This document shows positions 26,429 through 34,728 of a stretch of 57,664 bases of DNA, piece after piece. Numbering within the stretch: position 1 is the first letter of the stretch; the number at the start of each line of letters is the position of its first letter. The notes beneath the pieces were generated by a model that saw nothing but the letters and a program-made list of their open reading frames with translations, made no database searches and was not told the origin of the DNA. The stretch comes from an uncultured Ruminococcus sp. GTDB taxonomy: Bacteria; Bacillota; Clostridia; Oscillospirales; Acutalibacteraceae. The stretch is from the NCBI GenBank assembly GCA_902790475.1, contig CADASG010000002.1, positions 1 to 57,664 of the forward strand, read 5' to 3'. A program made the position numbers and the translations under genes.

Positions 26429-27532
26429 ATGGCTTTTGAACTGGAACTGGAAAATGAGTATATGCCTAAGATCAAAGTAATCGGCGTTGGCGGCGGCGGC
26501 GGCAACGCAGTAAACCGCATGGTCGCGATGGAGGTAAAAAACGTTGAGTTTATCGCGATCAATACAGATGAACATGTTTTAAGGCTGTCAAAGGCTTCTC
26601 AGAAGATTCAGATCGGCGAAAAGCTGACCCGCGGCAAGGGCGCAGGCTCCATGCCTTCCATCGGTCAGAGCGCTGCGGAAGAAAGCAAGGACGAGATCGC
26701 CGATTTGCTTAAGGATACCGACATGGTGTTCGTTACCGCAGGTATGGGCGGCGGCACCGGTACGGGCGCGGCTCCCGTTGTTGCTAAAATCGCCAAGGAT
26801 ATGGGCATCCTCACTGTCGGCGTGGTAACCAAGCCGTTTGCTTTCGAGGGCAAAAGAAGAATGACTCAGGCAGAGCAGGGCATTGCCGAGCTTTCCGCTT
26901 GTGTTGATTCGCTTATCATCGTTCCCAACGAAAGACTTAAATATGTTTCCGACACCAGCATTACCCTTCAAAACGCTTTCGCAATCGCTGACGACGTGCT
27001 CAGACAGGGTGTTCAGAGTATTTCCGACCTCATTTTGCTGCCCGGTCTTGTAAACCTCGACTTCGCAGATGTTACCGCTGTTATGAAGGACGCAGGCTAT
27101 GCTCACATGGGTATGGGCAGCGCAAGCGGCAAGGATAAGGCTACCACTGCTGCTGACAAGGCTATCTCCAGTCCGCTGCTTGAAACCTCTATCGACGGCG
27201 CTAAGGGCTTGATCATCAATATCACCGCTTCTTCCGATGTATCCCTCGAGGATATCGACGCGGCTTCCACAATGATCAAGGACAAGGTATCAGAGGACGC
27301 AAACATTATCTGGGGTGCTGTTATCGACGATAAGATGGAAGATCAGATCAGCGTGACCGTTATCGCTACAGGCTTTGGCACAGGTGTTGAACCCCACAGA
27401 CCTCAGCCCGTTGATAACGTGATCGTCGATACTCCCGTACAGCAAACTTCCGCTCCTTCAAGGGCAACAAAGGACACTACCGACGACGAGGACGATACAT
27501 TCTACGACATTATGTCGATTTTCAATAAGTAA
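26429..27532 (+). CDS. ftsZ: Cell-division GTPase FtsZ
   Basis: Tubulin homologue that polymerises into the Z ring and recruits the divisome. The 367 residues include [16 protein letters not shown] (about 15-30), the tubulin signature [13 protein letters not shown] (about 108-120), and NVDFADV-like [13 protein letters not shown] (about 207). A variable linker precedes a C-terminal peptide ending [19 protein letters not shown] lies eight bases before the ATG. A terminator follows, so ftsZ ends the cluster. No ftsA is present beside it, and sepF is not in the window either. Confidence 0.98.
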   Translation: MAFELELENEYMPKIKVIGVGGGGGNAVNRMVAMEVKNVEFIAINTDEHVLRLSKASQKIQIGEKLTRGKGAGSMPSIGQSAAEESKDEIADLLKDTDMVFVTAGMGGGTGTGAAPVVAKIAKDMGILTVGVVTKPFAFEGKRRMTQAEQGIAELSACVDSLIIVPNERLKYVSDTSITLQNAFAIADDVLRQGVQSISDLILLPGLVNLDFADVTAVMKDAGYAHMGMGSASGKDKATTAADKAISSPLLETSIDGAKGLIINITASSDVSLEDIDAASTMIKDKVSEDANIIWGAVIDDKMEDQISVTVIATGFGTGVEPHRPQPVDNVIVDTPVQQTSAPSRATKDTTDDEDDTFYDIMSIFNK

Positions 27533-27548
27533 GTTTTATACCGAGATC

Positions 27549-27579
27549 AAGCTCCCAAGGGTCATCCTTGGGAGCTTTT
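27549..27579 (+). terminator. Rho-independent terminator after ftsZ
   Basis: AAGCTCCCAAGG (27549-27560) pairs perfectly with CCTTGGGAGCTT (27566-27577) around GTCAT, followed by a short T-run. Confidence 0.88.
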
Positions 27580-27596
27580 AAACTTGAAAAAAGATA

Positions 27597-27625
27597 TTGA
27601 CAACACCTGTAAAAAATTGTATAAT
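27597..27625 (+). promoter_or_regulatory. Consensus sigma-A promoter
   Basis: TTGACA at 27597-27602 and TATAAT at 27620-27625 are separated by 17 bases: a perfect match to the vegetative consensus. It should strongly transcribe the zinc-ribbon gene at 27664. Confidence 0.9.
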
Positions 27626-27663
27626 TACGATAATAAAATAACTAATTGCTTGGAGGTTATTTG

Positions 27664-28137
27664 ATGAATTGTAATAATTGCGGGGCAAATCTGCCCGAAG
27701 GAGTAAAATTCTGTCCTCGTTGCGGCAGCGCTGTGGAGACTTCGTATGAAGCGAATCCCTACGATTACGGCAGCGCCCGTTCTGCGTCTGATAACTATCA
27801 GGGAGGAAGCCAGCCGCCTTATCCGCCTCAGCCTGAGCCTATCAACTACGGGGCATATCAGCAGCCGGTGAACACTTACCAGTCGCAGCCGCAGACCGAT
27901 CTTACCGATTTGCCGGTGACAGTCGGCTCGTGGATCGGTGTGTTCCTGATCTCATGTTTGCCTTTGGTTAATCTGATAATGCTATTTGTGTGGGCGTTCA
28001 GCTCTTCCACAAAAAAATCCCTGAAAAACTACGCCCGTGCCATGCTGATCATGTCGCTCATCGGAATAGTTCTCGGTATAATTATTGCTGTAATCGTGTC
28101 GATTATCGGAGCAAACGTTCATACTTATCGCTATTAA
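27664..28137 (+). CDS. Zinc-ribbon membrane protein
   Basis: A 157-residue protein with an N-terminal zinc ribbon (CNNCGANLPEGVKFCPRCGS, two CxxC knuckles at about 3-22), a Pro/Gln/Tyr-rich linker (about 30-75), and two hydrophobic helices (about 86-108 and 121-148) joined by a basic loop (SSTKKSLKNYAR). This architecture is common in Clostridia and has no assigned function. GGAGG at 27652-27656 supports the ATG at 27664. It is monocistronic: a perfect sigma-A promoter lies before it and a bidirectional terminator after it, so strong vegetative expression is expected. Confidence 0.85.
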   Translation: MNCNNCGANLPEGVKFCPRCGSAVETSYEANPYDYGSARSASDNYQGGSQPPYPPQPEPINYGAYQQPVNTYQSQPQTDLTDLPVTVGSWIGVFLISCLPLVNLIMLFVWAFSSSTKKSLKNYARAMLIMSLIGIVLGIIIAVIVSIIGANVHTYRY

Positions 28138-28152
28138 AATTTTGACTTGATC

Positions 28153-28196
28153 AAAAAAAGCATCTCTCCGCTTTGTTTCGGAAGAGATGCTTTTTT
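28153..28196. terminator. Bidirectional terminator between convergent genes
   Basis: A7-GCATCTCT-CCG pairs with CGG-A-AGAGATGC-T6 around an 8-base loop. A-run and T-run on opposite sides let it stop both the plus-strand zinc-ribbon gene and the minus-strand hflX-PAP2 transcript. Confidence 0.9.
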
Positions 28197-28208
28197 GAGT
28201 TTTCCAAT

Positions 28209-28766
28209 TTAGTTTTGATGCTTTTTAGCGCCGAGACGGTTTTCTATTCCTGTTTTGCGGATCGCCCAGCAAACGAACAGAGCGCAGAGTATACCGAGTA
28301 TTATTCCGCAAATTACGTCGGAAGGGTAGTGAACGAAGTTATAAAGGCGTGAAAACGCGATAAGCGCAGCTAATATCAACGCAGGAATCCCAAGCTTTCG
28401 GAAATAGATCATCAGGCTGGTTGCGGCGGAAAAGCCCAAAGAGGAATGAGCCGAGGGGAAGCTGTATCCGTGAGGCGGTTTTATATTCATTACTATTTGA
28501 TGCTCCTGAAAAGGACGCGGACGCGCCACTATATTCTTGATGATCAGCTCGCCGGTGATAACGCTGAGCGCGACCGACGCGAGTACAGCTATGCCTGCTA
28601 CGCGTGTTTTGCGGAAAAACAGAAGCACAATCCCCAATATTATCCAAACAGCGCCTGCCTCGCCCAAATAACTCAAAACCTTCATCACCGCGTCCCAAAA
28701 CTCACAGCGCATAAGTTTTTGGATACCGTCCAGTATCGCAAAATCAATTGATGTTATCCATTCCAT
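28209..28766 (-). CDS. PAP2-family membrane phosphatase
   Basis: Integral membrane lipid phosphatase, possibly acting on undecaprenyl pyrophosphate or phosphatidic acid. The 185 residues form five or six helices and carry the three PAP2 motifs: KNIVARPRPF (about 85-94), PSAHSSLGFS with the catalytic His (about 111-120), and SRLYNFVHYPSDVICG (about 147-162). Motif 2 has Ala instead of the common Gly. GAGGTG precedes the ATG. It lies 18 bases downstream of hflX on the same strand and probably shares its transcript. The substrate cannot be told from sequence; UppP-type activity is only one option. Confidence 0.9.
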   Translation of the reverse strand: MEWITSIDFAILDGIQKLMRCEFWDAVMKVLSYLGEAGAVWIILGIVLLFFRKTRVAGIAVLASVALSVITGELIIKNIVARPRPFQEHQIVMNIKPPHGYSFPSAHSSLGFSAATSLMIYFRKLGIPALILAALIAFSRLYNFVHYPSDVICGIILGILCALFVCWAIRKTGIENRLGAKKHQN

Positions 28767-28784
28767 TTATCATCACCTCATTTA

Positions 28785-30026
28785 TTATTTTATATACGCC
28801 TTGACCGCGGCGTACAGTTTTTCGTCAACGATCGCTTCTGCCAAGATGCCGTCGGGCGTATATTCTTCGCTGAGCAGTGTGCAGCTTTGTCTGATTTCGT
28901 TTATCAGACCCGCCTGCGGGAAAGGGATCAGCAGCTCGACTCGCTGCATTCGCAGCGGCAGATTGTCCTCGACCGCTTTCAGCAGACGGTCGATGCCCTC
29001 CCCGGTTTTGGCGCTGATTTTAATGCAGCTTTCAAATTCCTGTGACAATACGCTTCCGTCGAGCAGGTCGCATTTGTTGAGCACCGTGAGTATCGGGGTG
29101 TCGCCGCAGCCCAGAGATTCGAGCAGATCGTTGGTTACGTCCAAATGCAGCCGCGCTTCTTCATCAGATGCATCGCACAGGTTGATAATGATATCCGAAC
29201 GAGCCGCTTCCTCCAGTGTGGAGCGGAACGCCTCAACCAGATGGTGCGGAAGTCTGCGAACCAGTCCTACCGTGTCGATCAGCATAACGCTCACGCCGTT
29301 TGGCAGCTTCAAGGCACGGGAGGTGGGGTCGAGAGTGGCAAAGAGCTTGTCCTGAGCCAGTACTCCCGCGTCGGTCAGCGTGTTCATCAGCGTGCTTTTG
29401 CCTGCGTTTGTGTAGCCCACGATCGCACAGGTGATCACTCCGTCCTTCTCACGGCGCTTTCTGAGCCGTTCGCGGTGCCGCTCCACTTCGGCAAGCTCCT
29501 CTTTGAGAGCGTCTATGCGTCTGCGGATATGTCGGCGGTCGGTTTCGATTTTGGTTTCGCCGGGACCTCTGGTTCCGATACCGCCGCCGAGTCGCGACAT
29601 CTCGATTCCCTTGCCCGTCAGACGCGGCAGCATGTATTTAAGCTGTGCCAGCTCGACCTGAAGCTTGCCCTCCTTGCTTCGGGCGCGCAGCGCAAAGATA
29701 TCCAGGATCAAGGTGGTGCGGTCGATCACGCGCACGTCGGTCGCCTGTTCAATATTGCGGATCTGAGTAGGGCTCAATTCACTGTCCGCCACGATCAGGT
29801 TGATCTCCTGCTCGGCGCATAGGTGTGATACCTCATCAAGCTTGCCGCTGCCCACAAAGGTCGCGGTCTCGGGTCGGCTGAGCTTTTGCAGAACGGCGGC
29901 GACAGGCTCCGCGCCTGCGCTTTTTACAAGCTCGTGCAGCTCGTCCAGCGACGATTCCGCGTCAAAATCTCCCGTGTCTACGCTGATAAGCATTGCGCGC
30001 GGAATTCTTTGTTCGTTGTCAATCAT
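28785..30026 (-). CDS. hflX: Ribosome-associated GTPase HflX
   Basis: GTPase that splits stalled or hibernating 70S ribosomes, especially after heat stress. The 413 residues have an N-terminal HflX domain with FVGSGKLDEV and RSKEGKLQVELAQLKYMLPR, the GxGGIGTRGPGETKIE linker motif, and a G domain with P-loop IVGYTNAGKSTL (about 202), DTVGLVRRLPHHLVEAF and NKCD. GAGGA lies six bases before the ATG at 30026; an upstream TTG (30032) is too close to it. Its promoter overlaps that of the divergent nadB. Confidence 0.95.
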   Translation of the reverse strand: MIDNEQRIPRAMLISVDTGDFDAESSLDELHELVKSAGAEPVAAVLQKLSRPETATFVGSGKLDEVSHLCAEQEINLIVADSELSPTQIRNIEQATDVRVIDRTTLILDIFALRARSKEGKLQVELAQLKYMLPRLTGKGIEMSRLGGGIGTRGPGETKIETDRRHIRRRIDALKEELAEVERHRERLRKRREKDGVITCAIVGYTNAGKSTLMNTLTDAGVLAQDKLFATLDPTSRALKLPNGVSVMLIDTVGLVRRLPHHLVEAFRSTLEEAARSDIIINLCDASDEEARLHLDVTNDLLESLGCGDTPILTVLNKCDLLDGSVLSQEFESCIKISAKTGEGIDRLLKAVEDNLPLRMQRVELLIPFPQAGLINEIRQSCTLLSEEYTPDGILAEAIVDEKLYAAVKAYIK

Positions 30027-30067
30027 AGGCAATCCTCGCTTTTTATTGTGAAAATCAAAATTAGTTA

Positions 30068-30096
30068 TTTACTAATCCGCTTATTTATAGTATAAT
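30068..30096 (+). promoter_or_regulatory. nadB promoter
   Basis: TTTACT at 30068-30073 and TATAAT at 30091-30096 are separated by 17 bases. The -10 element overlaps that of the divergent hflX promoter. Confidence 0.75.
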
Positions 30097-30117
30097 GGAA
30101 AAAGATTCATTTGTAAA
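30089..30117 (-). promoter_or_regulatory. hflX promoter, overlapping the nadB promoter
   Basis: On the minus strand TTTACA (30117-30112) and TATACT (30094-30089) are separated by 17 bases. Four base pairs (30091-30094) belong to the -10 elements of both promoters, so the two should not be occupied at once. Confidence 0.7.
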
Positions 30118-30134
30118 TGTTTGTTTTTTGAATC
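30104..30134. promoter_or_regulatory. Inverted repeats in the nadB leader (candidate operator)
   Basis: GATTCA (30104-30109) and TGAATC (30129-30134) form one inverted repeat whose 3' arm ends at the nadB ribosome-binding site. Nested in it is the CATTT-GT-AAATG palindrome (30108-30119), which also covers the hflX -35 box. NAD operons of Firmicutes are often repressed by NiaR; whether this is such a site is not known. Confidence 0.45.
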
Positions 30135-30147
30135 GAGGAAGATTTTT

Positions 30148-31617
30148 ATGGATAAACGATACGATGTTGTGATTATCGGCACAGGCGCGGCAGGCTTATA
30201 CGCGGCGCTTAACTTTCCCGGGGACGTCAGCGTGCTGCTGGTGTCCAAGCGTGAGCTGAGCCTTTCCAACAGCTCTCTCGCGCAGGGCGGCGTTGCCTGT
30301 GTACTGGACACTATTCACGATAACTACAAGCTGCATATCACCGATACACTTGTGGCAGGCAAGTATAAAAACCGCCTTCCCGCAGTTGAAAAGCTGGTTA
30401 AGGAGGGTCCTGCCGACGTGCTGAAAATACGGGAGCTGGGCGTGGATTTTGACGAGAATCCCGACGGCACGCTGTGTAAAACGCTTGAGGCAGGTCACAG
30501 CCGCCACCGTATCGTTCATCACAAGGACAGCACGGGACAGGCTATTACCGACGGTCTGATCGCAGCGGTAAAGCGCAGTCCCAACGTCGATATCATGGAA
30601 AACGCTTTGCTTTATTCCATGCACAAGGTGCTCGGAGGCTTCTATCTCAGCATTTTGCAAAACGGAAAAAGCTTATATTACGGCTGCAATTACTGCATTT
30701 TATGCACCGGAGGTATCGGCAGAGTCTACCAATACACCACAAATTCCGCGATAGCAACGGGCGACGGCATCGCCTTTGCCTACATGCTCGGCGCCAAGAT
30801 ACGTCATCTGTCGCGCATACAGTTCCACCCGACCGCTTTTGCCGCAGAGAAAAACCGCGAGCGCTTTTTGATAAGCGAGGCGGTGCGCGGAGAGGGCGCG
30901 GTGCTGCTCAACTGTTACGGAGAGCGGTTTGCCCACAACTACGACAAGCGCGGCGAGCTTGCGCCCAGAGACGTGGTTTCAAACGCCGTTGCGCGTGAGG
31001 CTATCCGCACCGGCAGCGAAAAGTTCTATCTTGACATAACCCACAAGCCTGCGGACTTTGTGCGCGAACGCTTTCCGCTGATCTACAGCCGCTGTCTGGA
31101 GGAGGGCGTGGACATCACCAAGGACAGGATCCCGGTATTTCCCTGTCAGCATTACCTGATGGGCGGTATCGACACCGACCTTCACGCGCGAACCTCGATC
31201 GACGGCTTATATGCCGCCGGAGAATGCGCTCACACGGGAGTTCACGGCGCCAACCGTCTTGCCAGTAACTCACTGCTCGAGGCGCTGGTGTTCTCGCGTA
31301 CCGCGGCGCAGGACATCACTCAAAAGCTATGGAAATACGGCAGAAAACCGTTGGGACTTGAGCCTGCGCACCGACCGATCACAGGCAAAAAAATGCCCGG
31401 CGGCTACCGTTCTCGCATCAGGGCTATTCTTCAGGACACGTATTTTGTGCTGCCGAAGCCCGAAAAATATGAGGAAAGCTACCGCAGCGTTGAGGAGATA
31501 ATCCGCGCATTGTTCTGCGAGAGCTACGAAATATCCTACGATTTGGTCGAAGCAAAGAGCATAGCCGTTATGGCAAGCATTATTTTGGACGAAGTAAGGG
31601 AGGGTAACCATGATTAA
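30148..31617 (+). CDS. nadB: L-aspartate oxidase
   Basis: Flavoprotein that oxidises L-aspartate to iminoaspartate, the first step of de novo NAD synthesis; in anaerobes fumarate can be the acceptor. The 489 residues contain the FAD motif YDVVIIGTGAAGLYAAL (about 5-21), SLAQGGVACVL, the active-site region FHPTAF and GEGAVLLN, and GANRLASNSLLEALVF near the C-terminus. I start at the ATG at 30148 after GAGGAA (30135-30140); an upstream TTG is in frame but inside the leader. The stop overlaps nadC by 8 bases. NadA, which uses the product, is not in this window. Confidence 0.94.
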   Translation: MDKRYDVVIIGTGAAGLYAALNFPGDVSVLLVSKRELSLSNSSLAQGGVACVLDTIHDNYKLHITDTLVAGKYKNRLPAVEKLVKEGPADVLKIRELGVDFDENPDGTLCKTLEAGHSRHRIVHHKDSTGQAITDGLIAAVKRSPNVDIMENALLYSMHKVLGGFYLSILQNGKSLYYGCNYCILCTGGIGRVYQYTTNSAIATGDGIAFAYMLGAKIRHLSRIQFHPTAFAAEKNRERFLISEAVRGEGAVLLNCYGERFAHNYDKRGELAPRDVVSNAVAREAIRTGSEKFYLDITHKPADFVRERFPLIYSRCLEEGVDITKDRIPVFPCQHYLMGGIDTDLHARTSIDGLYAAGECAHTGVHGANRLASNSLLEALVFSRTAAQDITQKLWKYGRKPLGLEPAHRPITGKKMPGGYRSRIRAILQDTYFVLPKPEKYEESYRSVEEIIRALFCESYEISYDLVEAKSIAVMASIILDEVREGNHD

Positions 31618-32446
31618 CCCCATCTATATAGATAATATCATCAAAACCGCACTGCTCGAGGACATCAACTATCTTGATGTCACTACAGACTTACTGATTG
31701 ACGCTCAGCAGGAGAATACCGCACGGTTTTTAGCTAAAAGCGACGGCGTACTGTGCGGCATCGACGCGGCGCTGCGCGTGTTTGAGATACTGCAGCCTCA
31801 GGGCTTTACCGCCGAGGTTTACAGACACGACGGCGACGCGCTTAAAAAGGGCGATATCATCGCCGAGATCCACGGCAAAACCCGGGCGCTGTTAAAGGGC
31901 GAGCGCACCGCGCTCAATCTTGTGCAGCATATGAGCGGAATAGCCACCGCCGCAAACCGCGCTGTCAAGATCATTGAGGGAACCAACGCCTCTATCGCCG
32001 ATACGCGCAAGACCCTTCCCGGTCTGAGACCTCTGCAAAAATACGCGGTGACTGTGGGCGGCGGCAAAAACCACCGCTACAACCTCAGCGACGCCGCAAT
32101 GCTCAAGGACAATCACGTTGACGCAGGCGGCGGGATCGAAAACGCTGTCAAAAAGCTTAGAGCCAAGCTCGGTCATATGACTAAGGTAGAGCTTGAGGTG
32201 CGCACCCTTGACGAGCTGCGTCAGGCGCTTGACGCAGGCGTGGATGTTATCATGCTCGATAATATGAGCTGTGAGATGATGAAAGAGGCTGTAGCCATCA
32301 CCGACGGAAGAGCGCTGCTTGAAGCAAGCGGAAACGTTACGGATAAAACCCTTCGCCAAATCGCCGAAACAGGCGTGGACATCATTTCCATGGGTGCGCT
32401 GACCCATTCGGTAACGGCGTTTGATATAAGCTTAAAAATCATATAA
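31610..32446 (+). CDS. nadC: Nicotinate-nucleotide pyrophosphorylase (carboxylating)
   Basis: Quinolinate phosphoribosyltransferase: converts quinolinate and PRPP to nicotinate mononucleotide and CO2. The 278 residues include ALLEDINYLDVTTDLL at the N-terminus, the substrate-binding TRKTLPGLRPLQKYAVTVGG (about 131-150) and NHRYNLSDAAMLKDNH, then VELEVRTLDEL, VDVIMLDNMS and LLEASGNV, all standard for NadC. Its ATG at 31610 overlaps the end of nadB, indicating translational coupling, and the ribosome-binding site GGGAGGG lies within nadB. Confidence 0.96.
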   Translation: MINPIYIDNIIKTALLEDINYLDVTTDLLIDAQQENTARFLAKSDGVLCGIDAALRVFEILQPQGFTAEVYRHDGDALKKGDIIAEIHGKTRALLKGERTALNLVQHMSGIATAANRAVKIIEGTNASIADTRKTLPGLRPLQKYAVTVGGGKNHRYNLSDAAMLKDNHVDAGGGIENAVKKLRAKLGHMTKVELEVRTLDELRQALDAGVDVIMLDNMSCEMMKEAVAITDGRALLEASGNVTDKTLRQIAETGVDIISMGALTHSVTAFDISLKII

Positions 32447-32483
32447 TCTGTTGCATGGCAACTTAATTTAGGAGGAATCACAC

Positions 32484-33461
32484 ATGATAAGAATCGGTAT
32501 TTTGGGTTACGGCAACCTCGGCAGAGGCGTTGAGGCTGCCATTCGGAAAAACGACGATATGACGCTTGCGGCGGTATATTCCCGGCGCGACCCCTCGACC
32601 CTGAATATCAACACACCCGGCGTGCCTGTCAAGAGCGCCGCTGTACTTGACGAGGGCAACGAAGAAATTGACGTGCTCATCATCTGCGGAGGCAGCGCCA
32701 CCGACCTGCCCGGAATGACTCCGAAATACGCGGCGATGTACAACGTTATAGACTCCTTTGACACCCACGCAAAGATCCCCGAGCATTTCGGCAATGTGGA
32801 CGAAGCTGCAAAATCGGCAGGCAATATCGGCATCATCTCCTGCGGCTGGGATCCCGGAATGTTCTCGCTCAACCGCGTGTATGCCACGGCGGTTCTGCCC
32901 GACGGCGAGGCTTACACCTTCTGGGGCAAGGGCGTGAGTCAGGGACACTCCGACGCGGTTCGCCGCATTGAGGGAGTCGTTGACTGCCGTCAGTACACCA
33001 TTCCCGTGCCTGCAGCGCTTGATAAGGTGAGAAGCGGAGAGAATCCCGAGCTGACCACCCGTGAGAAGCATACACGCGAGTGCTTTGTAGTAGTTGAGGA
33101 GGGCGCGGATAAGGCGCGTATCGAAAACGAGATCAAAACCATGCCGAACTATTTTTCCGATTACGACACCACCGTACACTTTATCTCAGCCGAGGAAATG
33201 AAGCGTGATCACAGCGGACTTCCCCACGGCGGCTCGGTGATCTATTCCGGAACGACAAGCGACAACACAAAGCATGTTATCGAATACAGCCTTACGCTTG
33301 ATTCAAACCCCGAATTCACAGGTTCCGTGCTTGCGGCATACGCCAGAGCAGCGGCAAGACTCAACAGCGAGGGTGTGTGCGGCGCGAAAACCGTGCTTGA
33401 TATCGCTCCTGCTTACCTCTGTAAGCAAGACGGCGATTTCCTCAGAGCTCATCTGCTGTAA
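32484..33461 (+). CDS. ddh: meso-Diaminopimelate D-dehydrogenase
   Basis: NADPH-dependent enzyme that makes meso-diaminopimelate directly from tetrahydrodipicolinate and ammonia, bypassing the succinylase or acetylase branches of lysine synthesis. meso-DAP is also the peptidoglycan cross-linking residue. The 325 residues start IRIGILGYGNLGRGVEAAI (Rossmann fold) and include VYSRRDP, ISCGWDPGMFSLNRV (about 131-145), FWGKGVSQGHSDAVRRIEGV and the REKHTRECFVV stretch, characteristic of Ddh. AGGAGG sets the ATG. It follows nadC by 37 bases without a terminator, so it may share the nad transcript. Confidence 0.93.
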   Translation: MIRIGILGYGNLGRGVEAAIRKNDDMTLAAVYSRRDPSTLNINTPGVPVKSAAVLDEGNEEIDVLIICGGSATDLPGMTPKYAAMYNVIDSFDTHAKIPEHFGNVDEAAKSAGNIGIISCGWDPGMFSLNRVYATAVLPDGEAYTFWGKGVSQGHSDAVRRIEGVVDCRQYTIPVPAALDKVRSGENPELTTREKHTRECFVVVEEGADKARIENEIKTMPNYFSDYDTTVHFISAEEMKRDHSGLPHGGSVIYSGTTSDNTKHVIEYSLTLDSNPEFTGSVLAAYARAAARLNSEGVCGAKTVLDIAPAYLCKQDGDFLRAHLL

Positions 33462-33530
33462 GGACAGCCTTTGGTTGATCACCGGTCTGTCTGCATAGTC
33501 TGAACTATTCAATAATACATTAATAAAACA

Positions 33531-34256
33531 ATGGACAGAAACAAAAAAACACGGCGCAATACCATTATCACGCTTGCGATAGGATTGCCGATATACACCT
33601 TCATATTTTTGATGCTCTTTTTTAACCATGAGCGCGGCGCAAGCTGGCATATCGACATGCTGGTTGATTTGCTGTGCCTGTCGCTGATACCGATCGCGGT
33701 TATCGTTTTGATGATCATTATACCGATCTGCGTTGACGGAGCGCGTTACAAGAGCATCGAGGACGAGGTGAACGATGAAAAAAGCGAGAATCCGGAAACC
33801 GCTCACGATGTGCTTGCGATTCTAAAGGACGATGAAAAAGAGACCTTTGTGCTTGCCTATTACTATCTGGACGATATGATACGTCCGGCGGTATATAATA
33901 AATACGGCAAACGTATCACCTCCATTGATTTGCATACCTCGCTTTTCAGCTATCAAAAAATCTATCCTCTCGCAAATATCCGCAACCGGGAAGCGAATGT
34001 GCGCATAATGCGGATCCGCAACAAGCACACGAAAAAGCAGATGATTTTCTTCGCTACAAAGCTCGCCAACGCGAATATCCTGTTTAACGGCAGAACTCCG
34101 GAGCGCTTTGAATGTGATGCGTTAGGTGAATTTTCGCTGTTTGGCTGCGAATACAATGAGGAGGATAAGCACGAGGTCGTGATAAACGGCGTAACCTATC
34201 CGCTCAGGGAAACGCTGGTGGACTTTATGTTCATATCAAAAATAGAAACAGTCTGA
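33531..34256 (+). CDS. Membrane protein of unknown function
   Basis: I do not recognise this 241-residue protein. After a short basic N-terminus it has two membrane helices (about 10-30 and 44-64) separated by a short loop, then a cytoplasmic or extracellular soluble domain of about 175 residues with mixed charge and no obvious catalytic motif. The start ATG at 33531 has no clear Shine-Dalgarno sequence (A/T-rich ACATTAATAAAACA upstream), which is unusual in this window. It lies between ddh and a rubredoxin gene on the same strand; no promoter was seen in the 69-base gap before it. Confidence 0.7.
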   Translation: MDRNKKTRRNTIITLAIGLPIYTFIFLMLFFNHERGASWHIDMLVDLLCLSLIPIAVIVLMIIIPICVDGARYKSIEDEVNDEKSENPETAHDVLAILKDDEKETFVLAYYYLDDMIRPAVYNKYGKRITSIDLHTSLFSYQKIYPLANIRNREANVRIMRIRNKHTKKQMIFFATKLANANILFNGRTPERFECDALGEFSLFGCEYNEEDKHEVVINGVTYPLRETLVDFMFISKIETV

Positions 34257-34295
34257 CAAGGCTGTGGAAATAATACTATGAAAGGAGAAACCGAC

Positions 34296-34457
34296 ATGAA
34301 ATATATGTGCGAGCCCTGCGGCTATATCTATGACCCCGCAGAGGGCGATCCCGACGGCGGTATCGCTCCCGGCACCGCGTTTGAGGATATCCCCGACGAT
34401 TGGTGCTGCCCCGTTTGCGGAATAGGCAAAGAGGACTTCGTTCCCTACGAGGAATAA
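34296..34457 (+). CDS. Rubredoxin
   Basis: A 53-residue iron protein carrying one electron through a single Fe(Cys)4 site, used in anaerobes for oxidative-stress defence and other electron transfers. The sequence begins [20 protein letters not shown] and continues with [20 protein letters not shown] and GIGKEDF: the two CxxC pairs (Cys 5, 8 and about 38, 41) and the aromatic core are all present. AAAGGAG lies nine bases before the ATG. It ends in a strong terminator and may be read through from the preceding gene. Its electron partners are not in this window, although the hydrogenase genes lie about 12 kb away. Confidence 0.96.
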   Translation: MKYMCEPCGYIYDPAEGDPDGGIAPGTAFEDIPDDWCCPVCGIGKEDFVPYEE

Positions 34458-34477
34458 TGATTTTAACAGGCTTTTAT

Positions 34478-34510
34478 AAACGGACAGACGGCACCCCGCC
34501 TGTCCGTTTT
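34478..34510 (+). terminator. Rho-independent terminator after rubredoxin
   Basis: AAACGGACAG (34478-34487) pairs with CTGTCCGTTT (34500-34509), followed by further T residues. Confidence 0.88.
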
Positions 34511-34515
34511 ATTTA

Positions 34516-34544
34516 TTGACTTTTTTCTGTTTATGTAGTAGAAT
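34516..34544 (+). promoter_or_regulatory. Sigma-A type promoter with a long leader
   Basis: TTGACT at 34516-34521 and TAGAAT at 34539-34544 are 17 bases apart. Transcription would begin near 34551, leaving a leader of about 178 bases before the gene at 34729. I found no riboswitch or strong hairpin in that leader. Confidence 0.72.
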
Positions 34545-34728
34545 ACAATTGTTCATAAACTGAATTCAAAAATCTCCGCAATCCCGGGAAAAAGAGAAAA
34601 CTATTACCGAAAGATTAGATTGAAATATCGAAAATAGACCGCAAAGGCTGTTTGCATTTTATTAGGTATCAGTATTATGGCGCTTGTGACATACACAATC
34701 GCCGTTGAGTATGTTTTAGGAGGGTTAT

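Noticed and set aside
34545-34728. Possible riboswitch in the long leader
   Set aside because: I could not match any known class or find a convincing stem; only the length is notable.
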